Below, one piece after another: positions 43,371 through 54,219 of a DNA stretch of 64,000 nucleotides. How positions within the stretch are numbered: position 1 is the first letter of the stretch; each line of letters begins with the position of its first letter. The position numbers were made by a program, and so were the translations under genes. Location of the stretch: positions 806,001 through 870,000 of the forward strand of contig NZ_RCYU01000001.1 of NCBI RefSeq assembly GCF_004166885.1, in the 5' to 3' direction. The notes under the pieces were generated by a model. The model was not told the origin of the DNA. It saw only the letters and a list, made by a program, of their open reading frames with translations, and ran no database searches. This DNA comes from Streptococcus sp. bf_0095. GTDB taxonomy: Bacteria; Bacillota; Bacilli; Lactobacillales; Streptococcaceae.

Positions 43371-43547
43371 AGAGGCTAGGACAGAAGTCCTAGCCTCTCA
43401 ATTGTCTTTGGATTGTCGAGCAAGACGCAGTGGTTGAGTGGGCTCTACTACGCTGATTTCATCAGCTTTTACAGCCCTACTCAACTGTGCGGAGGTGGGA
43501 CGACGAAATCGAATTCTAACGAATGACCGATTTCTGTCCCACTCTCT
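43371..43547 (-). repeat. Structured repeat family B, copy B3
   Basis: A ~177-bp copy in minus orientation starting 11 bp after clpE. Its first hairpin GAGGCTAGGAC / GTCCTAGCCTC could act as the clpE terminator. It fills most of the 260-bp gap to the Nudix gene. Confidence 0.88.
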
Positions 43548-43582
43548 TATTTTTATCTCCTACTGCTTTTTATGTCCTTCTA

Positions 43583-43591
43583 TGTTATAAT
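43583..43591 (+). promoter_or_regulatory. Extended -10 promoter of the Nudix gene
   Basis: TGTTATAAT is an extended -10, 28 bp before the Nudix start codon. Confidence 0.6.
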
Positions 43592-43619
43592 GATAAAAAA
43601 ATAAGAAGCGAGTTTTAAT

Positions 43620-44069
43620 ATGACTGTTGCAACTTTTGGGACAAAAGAAGAAAATGTTGACTATGTCAATCGTTATGGAGTCTATGCGGTGATTCCAAAT
43701 CCAGCCAAGGATAAAATCATCCTAGTCCAAGCACCAAATGGAGCTTGGTTCCTACCAGGTGGTGAAATCGAGGCAGGAGAAGATCATTTTTTGGCACTCG
43801 AGCGCGAACTGATCGAAGAGTTGGGTTTCACTGCGACCATCGGCGAGTATTATGGCCAAGCAGACGAGTACTTCTATTCTAGTCACCGCGACACCCACTA
43901 CTATAATCCTGCCTATATCTATGAAGTAACTGACTTTGTAGAAGCTCAAAAACCGCTAGAGGATTTCAATAACATTGCCTGGTTCCCCATCGATGAAGCC
44001 ATTGACAGATTAAAAAGAGGAAGTCATAAGTGGGGCATCAAAATGTGGAAATCTGCCCAAAAATTGTAA
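43620..44069 (+). CDS. Nudix hydrolase
   Basis: This 149-residue protein carries the full Nudix box: GGEIEAGEDHFLALERE (from about residue 47) continuing to LIEELGF, with the catalytic glutamates. RYGVYAVIPN and FNNIAWFPIDEAIDRLKRG flank it. It hydrolyses a nucleoside diphosphate derivative, the substrate being unknown. The ribosome site is weak (GCGAG). It is followed by the DUF1827 gene, which has its own promoter. Confidence 0.88.
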   Translation: MTVATFGTKEENVDYVNRYGVYAVIPNPAKDKIILVQAPNGAWFLPGGEIEAGEDHFLALERELIEELGFTATIGEYYGQADEYFYSSHRDTHYYNPAYIYEVTDFVEAQKPLEDFNNIAWFPIDEAIDRLKRGSHKWGIKMWKSAQKL

Positions 44070-44097
44070 GCGACTTCTTTCACAAAATAAAAAAAAG

Positions 44098-44106
44098 TGC
44101 TATAAT
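44098..44106 (+). promoter_or_regulatory. Extended -10 promoter of the DUF1827 gene
   Basis: TGCTATAAT is an extended -10 element, 30 bp before the DUF1827 start codon. Confidence 0.6.
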
Positions 44107-44136
44107 AAATGGAGAAAGAGCTTAGGAGGATCTCAC

Positions 44137-44439
44137 ATGAAGCTTATGAACACAACAAATAGTCATGCTACTCTGGTCAAAAGTCAATTAGAAAGTACCG
44201 ATGCTACCCTTGTTGAGGTCTATTCAGCTGGTAACACCGACGTTATCTTTACCAAAGCTCCTACACATTACGAATTGCTGATTAGTAACAAACACCGTGC
44301 CATTCGTGAAACAGAAGTTGAAAAAATTCGTGAGTTCTTTTTAAAACGCAAGATTGATCTTCAAATCATTGACCAATCTGCTATAAAGACCCTCTACTCT
44401 GATAAACTGATCGAAATTTCTTTCCCAATTGCTAAGTAA
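44137..44439 (+). CDS. DUF1827 protein
   Basis: This encodes 100 residues with the DUF1827 pattern: MKLMNTTNSHATLVKSQLES at the start, VYSAGNTDVIFTKAPTHYEL in the middle and a helix IREFFLKRKIDL near the end. It is a small soluble protein restricted to streptococci and relatives, of unknown function. AGGAGG precedes the ATG. A clear terminator follows directly. Confidence 0.85.
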   Translation: MKLMNTTNSHATLVKSQLESTDATLVEVYSAGNTDVIFTKAPTHYELLISNKHRAIRETEVEKIREFFLKRKIDLQIIDQSAIKTLYSDKLIEISFPIAK

Positions 44440-44461
44440 GGTATTTCTACCTTACTTTTTT
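44434..44461 (+). terminator. Terminator of the DUF1827 gene
   Basis: AAGTAAGGTA / TACCTTACTT stem with loop TTTC and a T run; the hairpin includes the stop codon region. Confidence 0.85.
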
Positions 44462-44481
44462 CTTTGCTATCTTTTTCAAAA

Positions 44482-44519
44482 AACATCCGTTCACCTCGAT
44501 AATGAGATGAACGGATGTT
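44482..44519 (-). terminator. Terminator of the GNAT gene
   Basis: AACATCCGTTCA / TGAACGGATGTT stem of 12 bp plus CTC/GAG pairs, with T residues on the minus strand after it. Confidence 0.8.
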
Positions 44520-44954
44520 TTATTTCTGATAGATCATTTTTACGTGAGGGGTAGAAGCCAAGATAAAAGGCTCGCTCACCCTTTGAAAACCTAGCTTTTC
44601 ATACAAGCCAACTACCTGTTCTTGGGCCTCAATTTCAATGGTCCGCCCAGGAAAGCTCTGTTCACACAGATCCAAAATCTGCTCCACCATAGCCCTTCCC
44701 AGTCCTTGGCCACGACTGTCTTTGGCTACAGCAACTCGGCCAAAATGAATCGTAGTCCCCGTCTCAAAGATCCGTGCATAGGCATCTACATTTCCCTTTT
44801 CGTCTTGATGAAAAAGGTGAAGAGCTCTAAGATCAATAGCATCAAGATCATTGTAGATTCTTGTCTGTTCCACGACAAAGGTTTCCAAACGCAATTGAAC
44901 GATCTCGTAAAACTCTTTTAGTTCTAGTTCTTTAAATTCTTTCCGGTACCACAT
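44520..44954 (-). CDS. GNAT N-acetyltransferase (ElaA-like)
   Basis: This 144-residue protein has the ElaA-type N-terminus (WYRKEFKELELKEFYEIVQLR, FVVEQTRIYNDLD) and the acetyl-CoA loop RVAVAKDSRGQGLGRAMVE. The C-terminus has GLYEKLGFQRVSEPF. Substrate unknown. GAGG lies 5 nt before the ATG. Repeat B4 separates it from ileS. Confidence 0.88.
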   Translation of the reverse strand: MWYRKEFKELELKEFYEIVQLRLETFVVEQTRIYNDLDAIDLRALHLFHQDEKGNVDAYARIFETGTTIHFGRVAVAKDSRGQGLGRAMVEQILDLCEQSFPGRTIEIEAQEQVVGLYEKLGFQRVSEPFILASTPHVKMIYQK

Positions 44955-44978
44955 CAGTTCCTCTTTATTGAAAAAGTC

Positions 44979-45154
44979 GAGGCTGGGACAAAAGTCCTAG
45001 CCTCTTTTTTGTCTTTGGATTGTCGAGCAAGACGCAGTGGTTGAGTGGGCTCTACTACGCTGATTACATCAGCTTTTATAGCCCTACTCAACTGTGCGGA
45101 GGTGGGACGACGAAATCGAATTCTAACGAATGACCGATTTCTGTCCCACTCTCT
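44979..45154 (-). repeat. Structured repeat family B, copy B4
   Basis: A 176-bp copy in minus orientation, directly after ileS (16 bp) and 24 bp before the GNAT start. In the inner hairpin the pairs again vary (GCTGATGTAATCAGC). Confidence 0.88.
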
Positions 45155-45170
45155 ATTTTTTCACTTCTTA

Positions 45171-47963
45171 TTATTTGGCTTCAAATCCTTCTGCTACTGC
45201 GTCTGCAAAGTTTTCTTCTACGATGCTTGCACAGTGGTCACAGATGGTTGCGTTGTAGCTACGTTCTGCTGTACTTGGATCGATGCGGCGGCAGCGGTCA
45301 CAAACCTCGCCAGCTGCACGTTCAACAGTGAAAGCAACATCCTCGAAGGCCACTGCGCCTTCTGGAGCTGGACCTTCTGCAATGGTCAACTCTGAAACAA
45401 TCAAGAGTTGTGCAACATTGCTATCTACTGCCCCAAGAAGAGTCTTCACTACTTCGTTTGGATAAACCGTCAAGTGAGCTTCAAGAGATTTACCGATCAC
45501 TTTTTCGTTCCGTGCTTCTTCTAAAGCTTTTTGAGCTTGGCCACGGAAGTCCATGAAGGCTGACCAGGCATCCAAGATTTCTTCTTGGTTAGCAAATGTT
45601 TGAGCTTCTGGTAATTCTGACAATTGAACGAAGTCTTCCGCTTCAAACTCAAGATAAGACCAGATTTCCTCTGCAGTGTGAGGAAGAATTGGTGTCAAAA
45701 GTTTGGTGATTTTCACAAGAATGTCATAGAAGACTGTTTGCATTTGACGGCGTTCAAGTGATTTCGCACCTTCGATGTAGACAACATCTTTGGCAAAATC
45801 TAGGTAGAAGGCAGACAAATCAACATTGATAAAGTTCACCAAAGCCTTGTAGATGGTCAAGAATTCGAAGTTTGCGTAGGCATCACGAATGGTCTTGACA
45901 AGTTGGTTAAAGCGGATAGTCATGTACTTATCAACGGAACGAAGCTCTTCATAAGCTACTGCATCCTCAGCTGGGTTAAAGTCAGATGTGTTCGCAATCA
46001 AGAAACGAAGGGTGTTACGGATCTTACGGTAAGTCTCAGAAACTTGGCTCAAGATATCCATAGAGATACGTACGTCGTTGCTTGAATCCACACTGGTTAC
46101 CCAGAGACGCAAGATTTCAGCACCAAATTGTTTTTCAACATCACTTGGAGCAATCGTGTTTCCAAGAGATTTGGACATCTTTTCACCTTTACCATCCAAG
46201 GCAAAACCTTGTGACAAGATTTGTTTGTAAGGTGCTACGCCATGGTTTGCCACAGATGTAATGAGCGAGGAGTTGAACCAACCACGGTACTGGTCAGAAC
46301 CTTCTAGGTAAAGATCAGCTGGGTATTTGAGTTCTGGACGGTTGACAACTACTCCATTCCATGATGAACCGGAGTCGAACCATACGTCCATGATATCTGT
46401 TTCTTTCTTGAACTCTCCATTTGGAGAACCTGGATGCGTAAATCCTTCTGGCAAGAGGTCTTTGGCATCACGTTCCCACCAGATGAGAGAGCCATGCTCT
46501 TCAAAGAGTTGAGCCACATGCTCAATCGTTTCAGCTGTCATGATTGGTGTGCCATCTTCAGCATAGAAGATTGGAAGTGGGACACCCCAAGCACGTTGAC
46601 GAGAGATAACCCAGTCACCACGGTCACGAATCATATTGTAAAGACGGACTTTACCCCACTCTGAGTGGAATTTCACTTTTTCAATTTCATCCAAGATTTC
46701 TTGACGGAATTTTGAAACTGAGGCAAACCATTGTGGAACTGCACGCCAGATGATTGGCTTCTTCGTACGCCAGTCAAATGGGTAGGAGTGAGAGATTTCT
46801 TCTTGAGCAAGAAGCAAATCACCAAGTTTTTCAATAACCGTTGGCACAACCTTGTCATAGAATTGACCTTCAAACTCAGGACCAGCATTGGCCATCATGA
46901 TCCCGCGTTCGTTAACAGTCACGGCAACTTCTAGACCATTAGCAACACCGACATTGTAGTCATCCTCACCAAAACCAGGGGCTGTATGGACGATACCAGT
47001 ACCTGAGTCTGTTGTAACGTGATCACCAAGTATCACGAGTTCATCTACTGCTGTATCCCATGGGTGTTCTGTCACGATGTTGTTGAGGTCTTGTCCACGG
47101 TAAGTTGCCAAAACTTGAACATCAGCCCAACCAAACTTCTCAGACAAACTGTTCAACAATTCTGCAGCTACCACAAACTTACGGGTTTCACCAGCTGGTT
47201 GCACCAAGACGTAATCAATATCCGCACCAACAGTCAAACCACGAGAAGCTGTGATGGTGAATGGTGTTGTTGTCCAGACAACGATGTATGTGTCTGTATC
47301 TAGGACACCTTTACCATCTTTAACCTTGTTGGCATAGTAAAGGGAAGTTGAAACTAAGTCATGGTATTCAATTTCCGCTTCAGCAAGAGCTGACTCAGAT
47401 GACCAAGACCAGTAAACAGGCTTCGCTCCACGGTAGATATAGCCTTTATTAGCCATTTCACCGAAGACACGGATTTGCGCTGCTTCATAGTCAGGTGTCA
47501 ATGTTACATACGGATTTTCCCAGTCACCTGAAACACCCAAACGCTTGAAATCTTCGCGTTGTTTATCTACTTGAGAAAGAGCATATTCACGGCAAAGTTT
47601 TAAGTACTCAACCAAGTCCATCTCTTTGCGTTTGACACCTTGTTTTGCCAAAACTTGCTCGATTGGCAATCCGTGTGTATCCCAACCTGGGATGTATGGT
47701 GCGTAGAATCCTGACATAGATTTCGAACGAACAATGATATCTTTTGAAATCTTGTTCATGGCATGTCCTACGTGGATATTCCCGTTAGCATACGGAGGGC
47801 CATCATGCAAAGTGAAATGAGGTTTCCCTTGGTTCAATTCTTGACGGCGTTGATAAAGCTTTGCCTCATCCCATTCTTTTTGCCATACTGGTTCTTTTGT
47901 GGGAAGACCTGCCCGCATCGGGAACTCTGTCTTACCTAAATTTAGTGTCTCTTTGAGTTTCAT
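45171..47963 (-). CDS. ileS: Isoleucyl-tRNA synthetase
   Basis: This encodes 930 residues. HVGH (64-67) is the HIGH-type signature and KMSKSLGN lies about residues 595-602. The editing domain is between, and a C-terminal zinc-binding region has CDRCRRI and CDHC. It charges tRNA-Ile with isoleucine and clears valine. GGAG lies shortly before the ATG. A T-box leader upstream (47990-48214) couples expression to uncharged tRNA-Ile. Confidence 0.97.
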   Translation of the reverse strand: MKLKETLNLGKTEFPMRAGLPTKEPVWQKEWDEAKLYQRRQELNQGKPHFTLHDGPPYANGNIHVGHAMNKISKDIIVRSKSMSGFYAPYIPGWDTHGLPIEQVLAKQGVKRKEMDLVEYLKLCREYALSQVDKQREDFKRLGVSGDWENPYVTLTPDYEAAQIRVFGEMANKGYIYRGAKPVYWSWSSESALAEAEIEYHDLVSTSLYYANKVKDGKGVLDTDTYIVVWTTTPFTITASRGLTVGADIDYVLVQPAGETRKFVVAAELLNSLSEKFGWADVQVLATYRGQDLNNIVTEHPWDTAVDELVILGDHVTTDSGTGIVHTAPGFGEDDYNVGVANGLEVAVTVNERGIMMANAGPEFEGQFYDKVVPTVIEKLGDLLLAQEEISHSYPFDWRTKKPIIWRAVPQWFASVSKFRQEILDEIEKVKFHSEWGKVRLYNMIRDRGDWVISRQRAWGVPLPIFYAEDGTPIMTAETIEHVAQLFEEHGSLIWWERDAKDLLPEGFTHPGSPNGEFKKETDIMDVWFDSGSSWNGVVVNRPELKYPADLYLEGSDQYRGWFNSSLITSVANHGVAPYKQILSQGFALDGKGEKMSKSLGNTIAPSDVEKQFGAEILRLWVTSVDSSNDVRISMDILSQVSETYRKIRNTLRFLIANTSDFNPAEDAVAYEELRSVDKYMTIRFNQLVKTIRDAYANFEFLTIYKALVNFINVDLSAFYLDFAKDVVYIEGAKSLERRQMQTVFYDILVKITKLLTPILPHTAEEIWSYLEFEAEDFVQLSELPEAQTFANQEEILDAWSAFMDFRGQAQKALEEARNEKVIGKSLEAHLTVYPNEVVKTLLGAVDSNVAQLLIVSELTIAEGPAPEGAVAFEDVAFTVERAAGEVCDRCRRIDPSTAERSYNATICDHCASIVEENFADAVAEGFEAK

Positions 47964-47989
47964 GGAGTCTCCTATAAAAAATTATGATA

Positions 47990-48214
47990 CAAAATAAAAG
48001 ACCACGACCTCGCCAAAAAGGACGACAAGTCGTGGTACCACCTTCATTCAAGAAAGAGAGTAGTCTCTTTCTCCTCTTTTGTCGCTAACGCTGACCAGCG
48101 TTAGTGGTTACTCATTTCACCACTAAGATTTGTAAAAGGATCTACCTTAACAAAGGGAGTACAGGTCTTCCACCATCACCTGCTCGCTAAAACTATTTGA
48201 TAAGGTCACTGTTT
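47990..48214 (-). promoter_or_regulatory. T-box riboswitch for ileS
   Basis: On the minus strand the leader contains a stem I with GTGATGGTGGAAGACC and an AUC isoleucine specifier in GGTAGATCCTT. The conserved T-box GGTGGTACCACG is at 48031-48042. It is followed by a terminator with the stem ACCACGAC / GTCGTGGT and T-rich tail. The T-box can pair with the terminator side to form the antiterminator when uncharged tRNA-Ile binds. A candidate -10 overlaps the divIVA stop codon. Confidence 0.92.
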
Positions 48215-48221
48215 TTACAGA

Positions 48222-49067
48222 TTATAAAATTGAAACAGTTTCCCGTTGTTCTTCCCCTTCTGGAGCGTCGATATCATCAACTTCAGGAGTTTCTACAACA
48301 ATTTCTTCAATAGAATCTTGAACTACTTGATTTTTTTCTGCTTCTTCCAAAGCTACTTGAACTTTTTCATTCAATCCTTCAAAAGCTTGAGTCGCAGACA
48401 ATTCACGGTTTACAGCTTCAATATGTTTTTGCAATTCTTCAATTTCAGCACGTGAGAATTGACGAGTTAAATCAATTGCTTCATCATCGTAGTTATGATG
48501 AACCGTTTCTTCCAAAGCTTTTTCGACTACTTCACGGAAAGCCTCATCACTTGTTTGAATATACATAGCAGTTGGGCGAAGAATTTCATCCCATTCTGGT
48601 GTATCAATGATGCTCAATTGACTTTCAATAGTTGATTTCAAACGTTGGTGGAAGACACGTGTCTTATTCTTCAATTCTTCCGTTTCTACTGCAACTTTCT
48701 TGGCATTGTCTGTAGCATGACGGAGAATCTCATTCGCTTTCGCTTTTGCTTCTTCGACTAAGTGGTGAGCATCTTGCTCAGCTTGACGAATAATCGTTTC
48801 TGAACGCTCATTTGCCGCGTGCTTCACACGTTCCGCAGTATCTTGAGCGATCAATACTGATTGACTCAAAGAGTCTTTCATTTCATCAAAGTAATTCAAG
48901 CGTTCTTCCAACGCACTAATTTTTGTTTCCAATTCATGTTTTTCACGAACTAATTTTTCATAGTCTCGGTAGACCATGTCTTGAAACTCTTCAACTTCTT
49001 TAGCATCGTAGCCTCTAAATTTTACATAAAAGCGTTTATCTTTGATTTCTAAAGCTGTAAGTGCCAT
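48222..49067 (-). CDS. divIVA: Cell division protein DivIVA
   Basis: This 281-residue coiled-coil protein has the membrane-binding N-terminal domain (MALTALEIKDKRFYVKFRGY, DAKEVEEFQDMVYRDYE) and a long helical body. It is acidic at the C-terminus (EIVVETPEVDDIDAPEGEE). DivIVA marks curved membrane at poles and septum. It lies last in the ftsA-ftsZ-ylm series, 9 nt from ylmH. AAGGAG precedes the ATG. Confidence 0.95.
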   Translation of the reverse strand: MALTALEIKDKRFYVKFRGYDAKEVEEFQDMVYRDYEKLVREKHELETKISALEERLNYFDEMKDSLSQSVLIAQDTAERVKHAANERSETIIRQAEQDAHHLVEEAKAKANEILRHATDNAKKVAVETEELKNKTRVFHQRLKSTIESQLSIIDTPEWDEILRPTAMYIQTSDEAFREVVEKALEETVHHNYDDEAIDLTRQFSRAEIEELQKHIEAVNRELSATQAFEGLNEKVQVALEEAEKNQVVQDSIEEIVVETPEVDDIDAPEGEEQRETVSIL

Positions 49068-49076
49068 AGTTACTCC

Positions 49077-49865
49077 TTATTTTCTACTGGAAAATACTTC
49101 AACTGTTATTTTGTATTTCCCGCTTTTTGATTGGCCGTTTTCTGATAGAAATTTAAAGCGGCCATATTTTCGAACACTAATTAAATCTGCTACTTGAATC
49201 ATCCGACTAGGATTATCAATTGGCGCATAGTTTACCTTTACTTGGCCAGACTGAATCAATTGAACAGCAACAGACCGAGCAAGCTTAAAAGTCGAGGCTA
49301 CTAGCTTATCAAGCCGTACACTAGTAACCAATAGGTCTTTGATCTTGGATGGTTCTTCTACAAAAATCCTGTCTCGACAGTCGATCTCACGAATCTTCAC
49401 AGAGGCTTTTGCAATTTTTCTAAGATTATCTTTGAAGTAGGAAGAGAAACGTGCATCCACATAAATATGAATTTTCCCCTGTCCAACCACGATATCTCCA
49501 AAAGACTTTCTTTCCAAGCCTAGCTGATGGAGAAGCGAGCCCAAAACTTGAGAATGACTTAATCGATAGAATTTATCCGGATAGAGAACTTCTAATAAGG
49601 CAATCTCAAAATCAGATGCATCCAACACATAGTAGCTAGGAGCAAGAATCACCCGTGCATATTCTGTTGGATAAATTTCTGAACTTGAGAATACCTGCAA
49701 ACCGTGGTGGGCACCAATTTGTTGTAAAATATCAACCTGATGTGGATTTAAAAAAGAGGTCAGTTCAAAACTATACTGTTGCTCCACCCGAGCCACTAAT
49801 TCTAGGACTCGATCGATAAATACGTGATCTTCTTGACTATAGTGTTGATAAAATCCCTTGGTCAT
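49077..49865 (-). CDS. ylmH: S4-domain RNA-binding protein YlmH
   Basis: This encodes 262 residues. The N-terminal part contains NPHQVDILQQIGAHHGLQVF and the C-terminal S4 domain VRLDKLVASTFKLARSVAVQ. YlmH is conserved beside divIVA and has been tied to division and ribosome rescue. The start overlaps the ylmG stop by 4 nt. Confidence 0.9.
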   Translation of the reverse strand: MTKGFYQHYSQEDHVFIDRVLELVARVEQQYSFELTSFLNPHQVDILQQIGAHHGLQVFSSSEIYPTEYARVILAPSYYVLDASDFEIALLEVLYPDKFYRLSHSQVLGSLLHQLGLERKSFGDIVVGQGKIHIYVDARFSSYFKDNLRKIAKASVKIREIDCRDRIFVEEPSKIKDLLVTSVRLDKLVASTFKLARSVAVQLIQSGQVKVNYAPIDNPSRMIQVADLISVRKYGRFKFLSENGQSKSGKYKITVEVFSSRK

Positions 49866-50122
49866 ATAAATTGTACCAAAAATTGAAGGACAAATCGTTC
49901 CACTACGGACAGAGCGAGCAAGGCAAACATGACCGTAAAGTCTAACCCACCAAATTGCAAAGGAATCTTTCTAAATAGGCTCAAAAATGGTTCGACGATC
50001 CGTTGAACCATTTTAGCTAAAGCCGATTCTGATGCATTTGGAAACCAACTAAGCAACGCATAGATGATTAATACTAGCTCAAAAACCTGAAAGAAATTTC
50101 TAACTAATTGTAGGACAAACAT
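49862..50122 (-). CDS. ylmG: YggT-family membrane protein YlmG
   Basis: This encodes 86 residues with two transmembrane helices (about 8-28 and 62-84) and the signature NASESALAKMVQRIVEPFLSLFRKIPLQ (central VEPFLSLFRK). It is a conserved small membrane protein of the division cluster, probably assisting FtsZ or membrane organisation. It overlaps ylmH by 4 nt and follows sepF by 1 nt. Confidence 0.9.
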   Translation of the reverse strand: MFVLQLVRNFFQVFELVLIIYALLSWFPNASESALAKMVQRIVEPFLSLFRKIPLQFGGLDFTVMFALLALSVVERFVLQFLVQFI

Positions 50123-50123
50123 A

Positions 50124-50753
50124 TTAACGATTTCGTTTCATATCAAAGTCATATTCAGCAATTTCGACATCATTTGGAAGGCGAATATCTTCAATATTCA
50201 CAACAACATTGATTGGTGTTAGTAAGTACATAGTACTTGCAACACGACGTAGATTCCCGGCTAATACATAGCGAGCACCATCCAAATAATCCAAACATCT
50301 TCTCGCCTGAACTTCAGTCATGTATTGGAAGTCAATGAGAATACTTTCGTTTGCCAACAACAAGTCAACAATTTCAGTTGCTTCTTCGTATTTACGAGGA
50401 TAGCGGACATCAATTGTAATCTTTTCATCTGCAGCAGAACGATTTCTTGCCAACTCTTGTTGACGTTGATGAAGTCGAGTAATATTTTCAGAAGATGATT
50501 TTTGAGATGAAGCTGATTCAACCACTGCTGTAGAAGCTACTTGTGGACGACTTGCTGCAACAGGAGTAGGTTTCTGCTCCTTGGCAGCTCCCACAGCTTT
50601 TGGACGTGGTTTTGATGATGGTTGTACTGGTTTAGGGGATGATACAGGTTGGCTAGCACCGACTGCTTGAGCAGGCGCTTCTTGCACATCGTACTCATCT
50701 CCATCTTCAGTAAAATAATCAATCAATCGATCAAATCTATCTTTAAATGACAT
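50124..50753 (-). CDS. sepF: Cell division protein SepF
   Basis: This encodes 209 residues: an N-terminal membrane-binding helix ([14 protein letters not shown]), a Pro/Ser/Ala-rich linker, and the SepF domain with [35 protein letters not shown] and NVEDIRL-like strands ([18 protein letters not shown]). It anchors and bundles FtsZ. AGGAAAG precedes the ATG. It follows ylmE by 9 nt. Confidence 0.95.
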   Translation of the reverse strand: MSFKDRFDRLIDYFTEDGDEYDVQEAPAQAVGASQPVSSPKPVQPSSKPRPKAVGAAKEQKPTPVAASRPQVASTAVVESASSQKSSSENITRLHQRQQELARNRSAADEKITIDVRYPRKYEEATEIVDLLLANESILIDFQYMTEVQARRCLDYLDGARYVLAGNLRRVASTMYLLTPINVVVNIEDIRLPNDVEIAEYDFDMKRNR

Positions 50754-50762
50754 AATTCTTTC

Positions 50763-51431
50763 CTATTTGAAAAATGAGGTCCCAATTCGCACAAAAGTCG
50801 CACCGTTAGCAATTGCTACATCATAATCACGACTCATTCCCATGCTTAACTCTGTAAAGGGCATATTTTTCAACTGTTTCTTTTGTAATTCTTTTTGAAG
50901 TTGGTGAGTTGCTGCAAATATGGCTTGCAACTCGTCCTGACTTGCCTCAAAAGGAGCCATCGTCATTAAGCCAACAATTTGTAAGTTATCCAAGTTTTCC
51001 ATTTCTGGAAGAAGAGCATCGAGCTCTTCCGGAGCAAATCCATGCTTGCTTTCTTCTCCAGAAATATTAACTTGTATAAAACATTTAATTGGGTGACTCG
51101 CCCTTTTTTGAATTTCTTGGGCAAGCTTCATAGAATCTAAAGCATGGAAGTAATCTACATAATTGATAACTTCTTTTACTTTACGACGTTGGAGACTACC
51201 GATCAAATGCCAGGTAAGTCCCTCACCTTTTAGAGCTTGGTATTTTTCTAGAAATTTATCAACACGGTTTTCACCGATATGACGGACTCCTGTATCTACC
51301 AGAGCCTTAGCTTGGTCGATACCGACATACTTAGTAACAGCAATTACATTCACCTGATCAGTGCGGTTTGCTGTTTCCATTGCTTGTGCAACCTGCGAGA
51401 ATATACGCTCTTTATTTTCAATCAGATTCAT
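50763..51431 (-). CDS. ylmE: YggS/YlmE-family PLP-binding protein
   Basis: This 222-residue alanine-racemase-like barrel has the PLP lysine in VIAVTKYVG (residue 33 region) and the conserved GENRVDKFLEKYQAL and HLIGSLQRRKVKEV blocks, ending with LSMGMSRDYDVAI and GATFVRIGTSFF. It maintains PLP homeostasis. It lies 2 nt downstream of ftsZ and is co-transcribed. Confidence 0.92.
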   Translation of the reverse strand: MNLIENKERIFSQVAQAMETANRTDQVNVIAVTKYVGIDQAKALVDTGVRHIGENRVDKFLEKYQALKGEGLTWHLIGSLQRRKVKEVINYVDYFHALDSMKLAQEIQKRASHPIKCFIQVNISGEESKHGFAPEELDALLPEMENLDNLQIVGLMTMAPFEASQDELQAIFAATHQLQKELQKKQLKNMPFTELSMGMSRDYDVAIANGATFVRIGTSFFK

Positions 51432-51433
51432 TC

Positions 51434-52717
<1,284 letters not shown>

Positions 52718-52726
52718 TTACACTCC

Positions 52727-54079
52727 TTAATCAAACATATTACCGATTAAATTCTTCATTCGGTCTGTAAAGGTAGTTTTTTCTTCTTGTTTTTGTTCTT
52801 CAACTGGATGTTGTTGCTCGACGTTTACTACAGGTTCAATTTCGTCCGGTACATAAGCTGGAACTACTGGTTGCTGTGTTGGGCGTTCGAACTGAATTGG
52901 TTGCTGACGAAGACGTTGGTCCCCATGTACAGCAGCCTGAGCAAGAATATCTACATCTGTTAGATTTCCTGCATATTCAGACAAGCTAATCACGTGGGCA
53001 AAAGCTGGATTGCGGATACCAATTTGATTTGGAACGTACAATTTCACATTTACACCAAAGACTTCTTGTGCCAACTCTTCAATACCAGGGAGAATAGCGC
53101 CACCACCGATGATGACAATTCCTCCAGGCAAATCAAGCAAATGTCTTCTTTCAAGATCTTGTTTGATTTGGTCGAAGATGTGTTTAATCCGAGCTGAAAT
53201 AATTTCTGCCAAATATTTTTCAGATACTTGAACAGGTTCTACTTCACCAATCACTTCAACATGGAAGACTTCATCACCAACTGCAGGAACATAAGCTGCT
53301 CCATAGTTGAACTTCAAACTTTCTGCTAATTTTTGAGAAGTTTTCAATACTTTAGAAATATCCTTAGTAACGTAGTCGCCACCTTCTTGATAGATATTTG
53401 TAAATTGAAGTTCTTGATTACGAACAGAAGCTACTGTCGTTTGTCCTCCACCTAAATCAATGACAGTCGCACCAAACTCACGTTCTCCTTCGTTTAATAC
53501 AGACTTAATCATTGCAAGCGGTGAAATAATGATGTTTTCAACTTGTAAACCAGCACGTTCAACTGTTTTCCGTAAATTATGGAGGACAGTTCTTGGACCA
53601 GTATACAAGAGTCCACGCATTTCCAAACGAATCCCCATCATACCACGTGGGTCACGAATTCCTTGGAAACCATCGACTGTGAATTCTTCTGGAATAAAGG
53701 TAATGACTTCACGGTCAGGCGTCATACTCTTCGTCAAAGCAGACCGTACAACATTTTCCACGTCTGCATCCGTAATTTCTTTTGAATCACTGGTTACAGG
53801 AATCATTCCTTGAGTTGCTTCAATTTGAAGAAGGTTCGCTGGCAATCCAACGTTGACAAGATTGATTGAAATTCCTGCTTTTTCTTCTGCCTGACTTACT
53901 GCATTTTTAATCGCATTCGAAGCAGCCTCAATATCAACAATAATTCCATCTTTGACGCCAGCACTTTTCGCATTGCTGACTCCAATTACATTCATTTCTC
54001 CATTGACATGTTCTGCCACCAATACTTTTATTGAACTAGTACCGATATCTAAACCTGTAAAAAAGCCGTTTCTAGCCAT
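52727..54079 (-). CDS. ftsA: Cell division protein FtsA
   Basis: This encodes 450 residues with the actin fold: phosphate-1 FTGLDIGTSSIKVLVAE, connect, IDLGGGQTTVASV and the phosphate-2 GGIVIIGGGAILPGI. The C-terminus is a membrane amphipathic helix (FTDRMKNLIGNMFD). It tethers FtsZ to the membrane. GAGAGGAC precedes the ATG. An extended -10 at 54154 likely drives the ftsA-ftsZ-ylm operon. Confidence 0.96.
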   Translation of the reverse strand: MARNGFFTGLDIGTSSIKVLVAEHVNGEMNVIGVSNAKSAGVKDGIIVDIEAASNAIKNAVSQAEEKAGISINLVNVGLPANLLQIEATQGMIPVTSDSKEITDADVENVVRSALTKSMTPDREVITFIPEEFTVDGFQGIRDPRGMMGIRLEMRGLLYTGPRTVLHNLRKTVERAGLQVENIIISPLAMIKSVLNEGEREFGATVIDLGGGQTTVASVRNQELQFTNIYQEGGDYVTKDISKVLKTSQKLAESLKFNYGAAYVPAVGDEVFHVEVIGEVEPVQVSEKYLAEIISARIKHIFDQIKQDLERRHLLDLPGGIVIIGGGAILPGIEELAQEVFGVNVKLYVPNQIGIRNPAFAHVISLSEYAGNLTDVDILAQAAVHGDQRLRQQPIQFERPTQQPVVPAYVPDEIEPVVNVEQQHPVEEQKQEEKTTFTDRMKNLIGNMFD

Positions 54080-54153
54080 TACACCAGTCCTCTCTCTTTT
54101 GTTTTCCTATACGTCAGTTAATAGCTCCATTTAGTTAGAACTATCCAAATTTT

Positions 54154-54162
54154 ATTATAACA
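54154..54162 (-). promoter_or_regulatory. Extended -10 promoter of ftsA
   Basis: TGTTATAAT on the minus strand, about 75 bp upstream of the ftsA start, just after the divIB terminator hairpin. Confidence 0.55.
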
Positions 54163-54163
54163 C

Positions 54164-54188
54164 AAATATGCCCATAGTGGGCATATTT
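54164..54188 (-). terminator. Terminator of divIB
   Basis: AAATATGCCCA / TGGGCATATTT, 11-bp stem with a 3-nt loop. It lies about 30 bp after the divIB stop on the minus-strand side. Confidence 0.7.
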
Positions 54189-54219
54189 TCTTCATTTATT
54201 TCAGATAATTTATGAGGGC

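Noticed and set aside
30519..45154. Family B copies as CRISPR or insertion sequence ends
   Set aside because: There are no spacers, regular spacing, terminal transposase genes or target-site duplications; the copies are isolated structured repeats.
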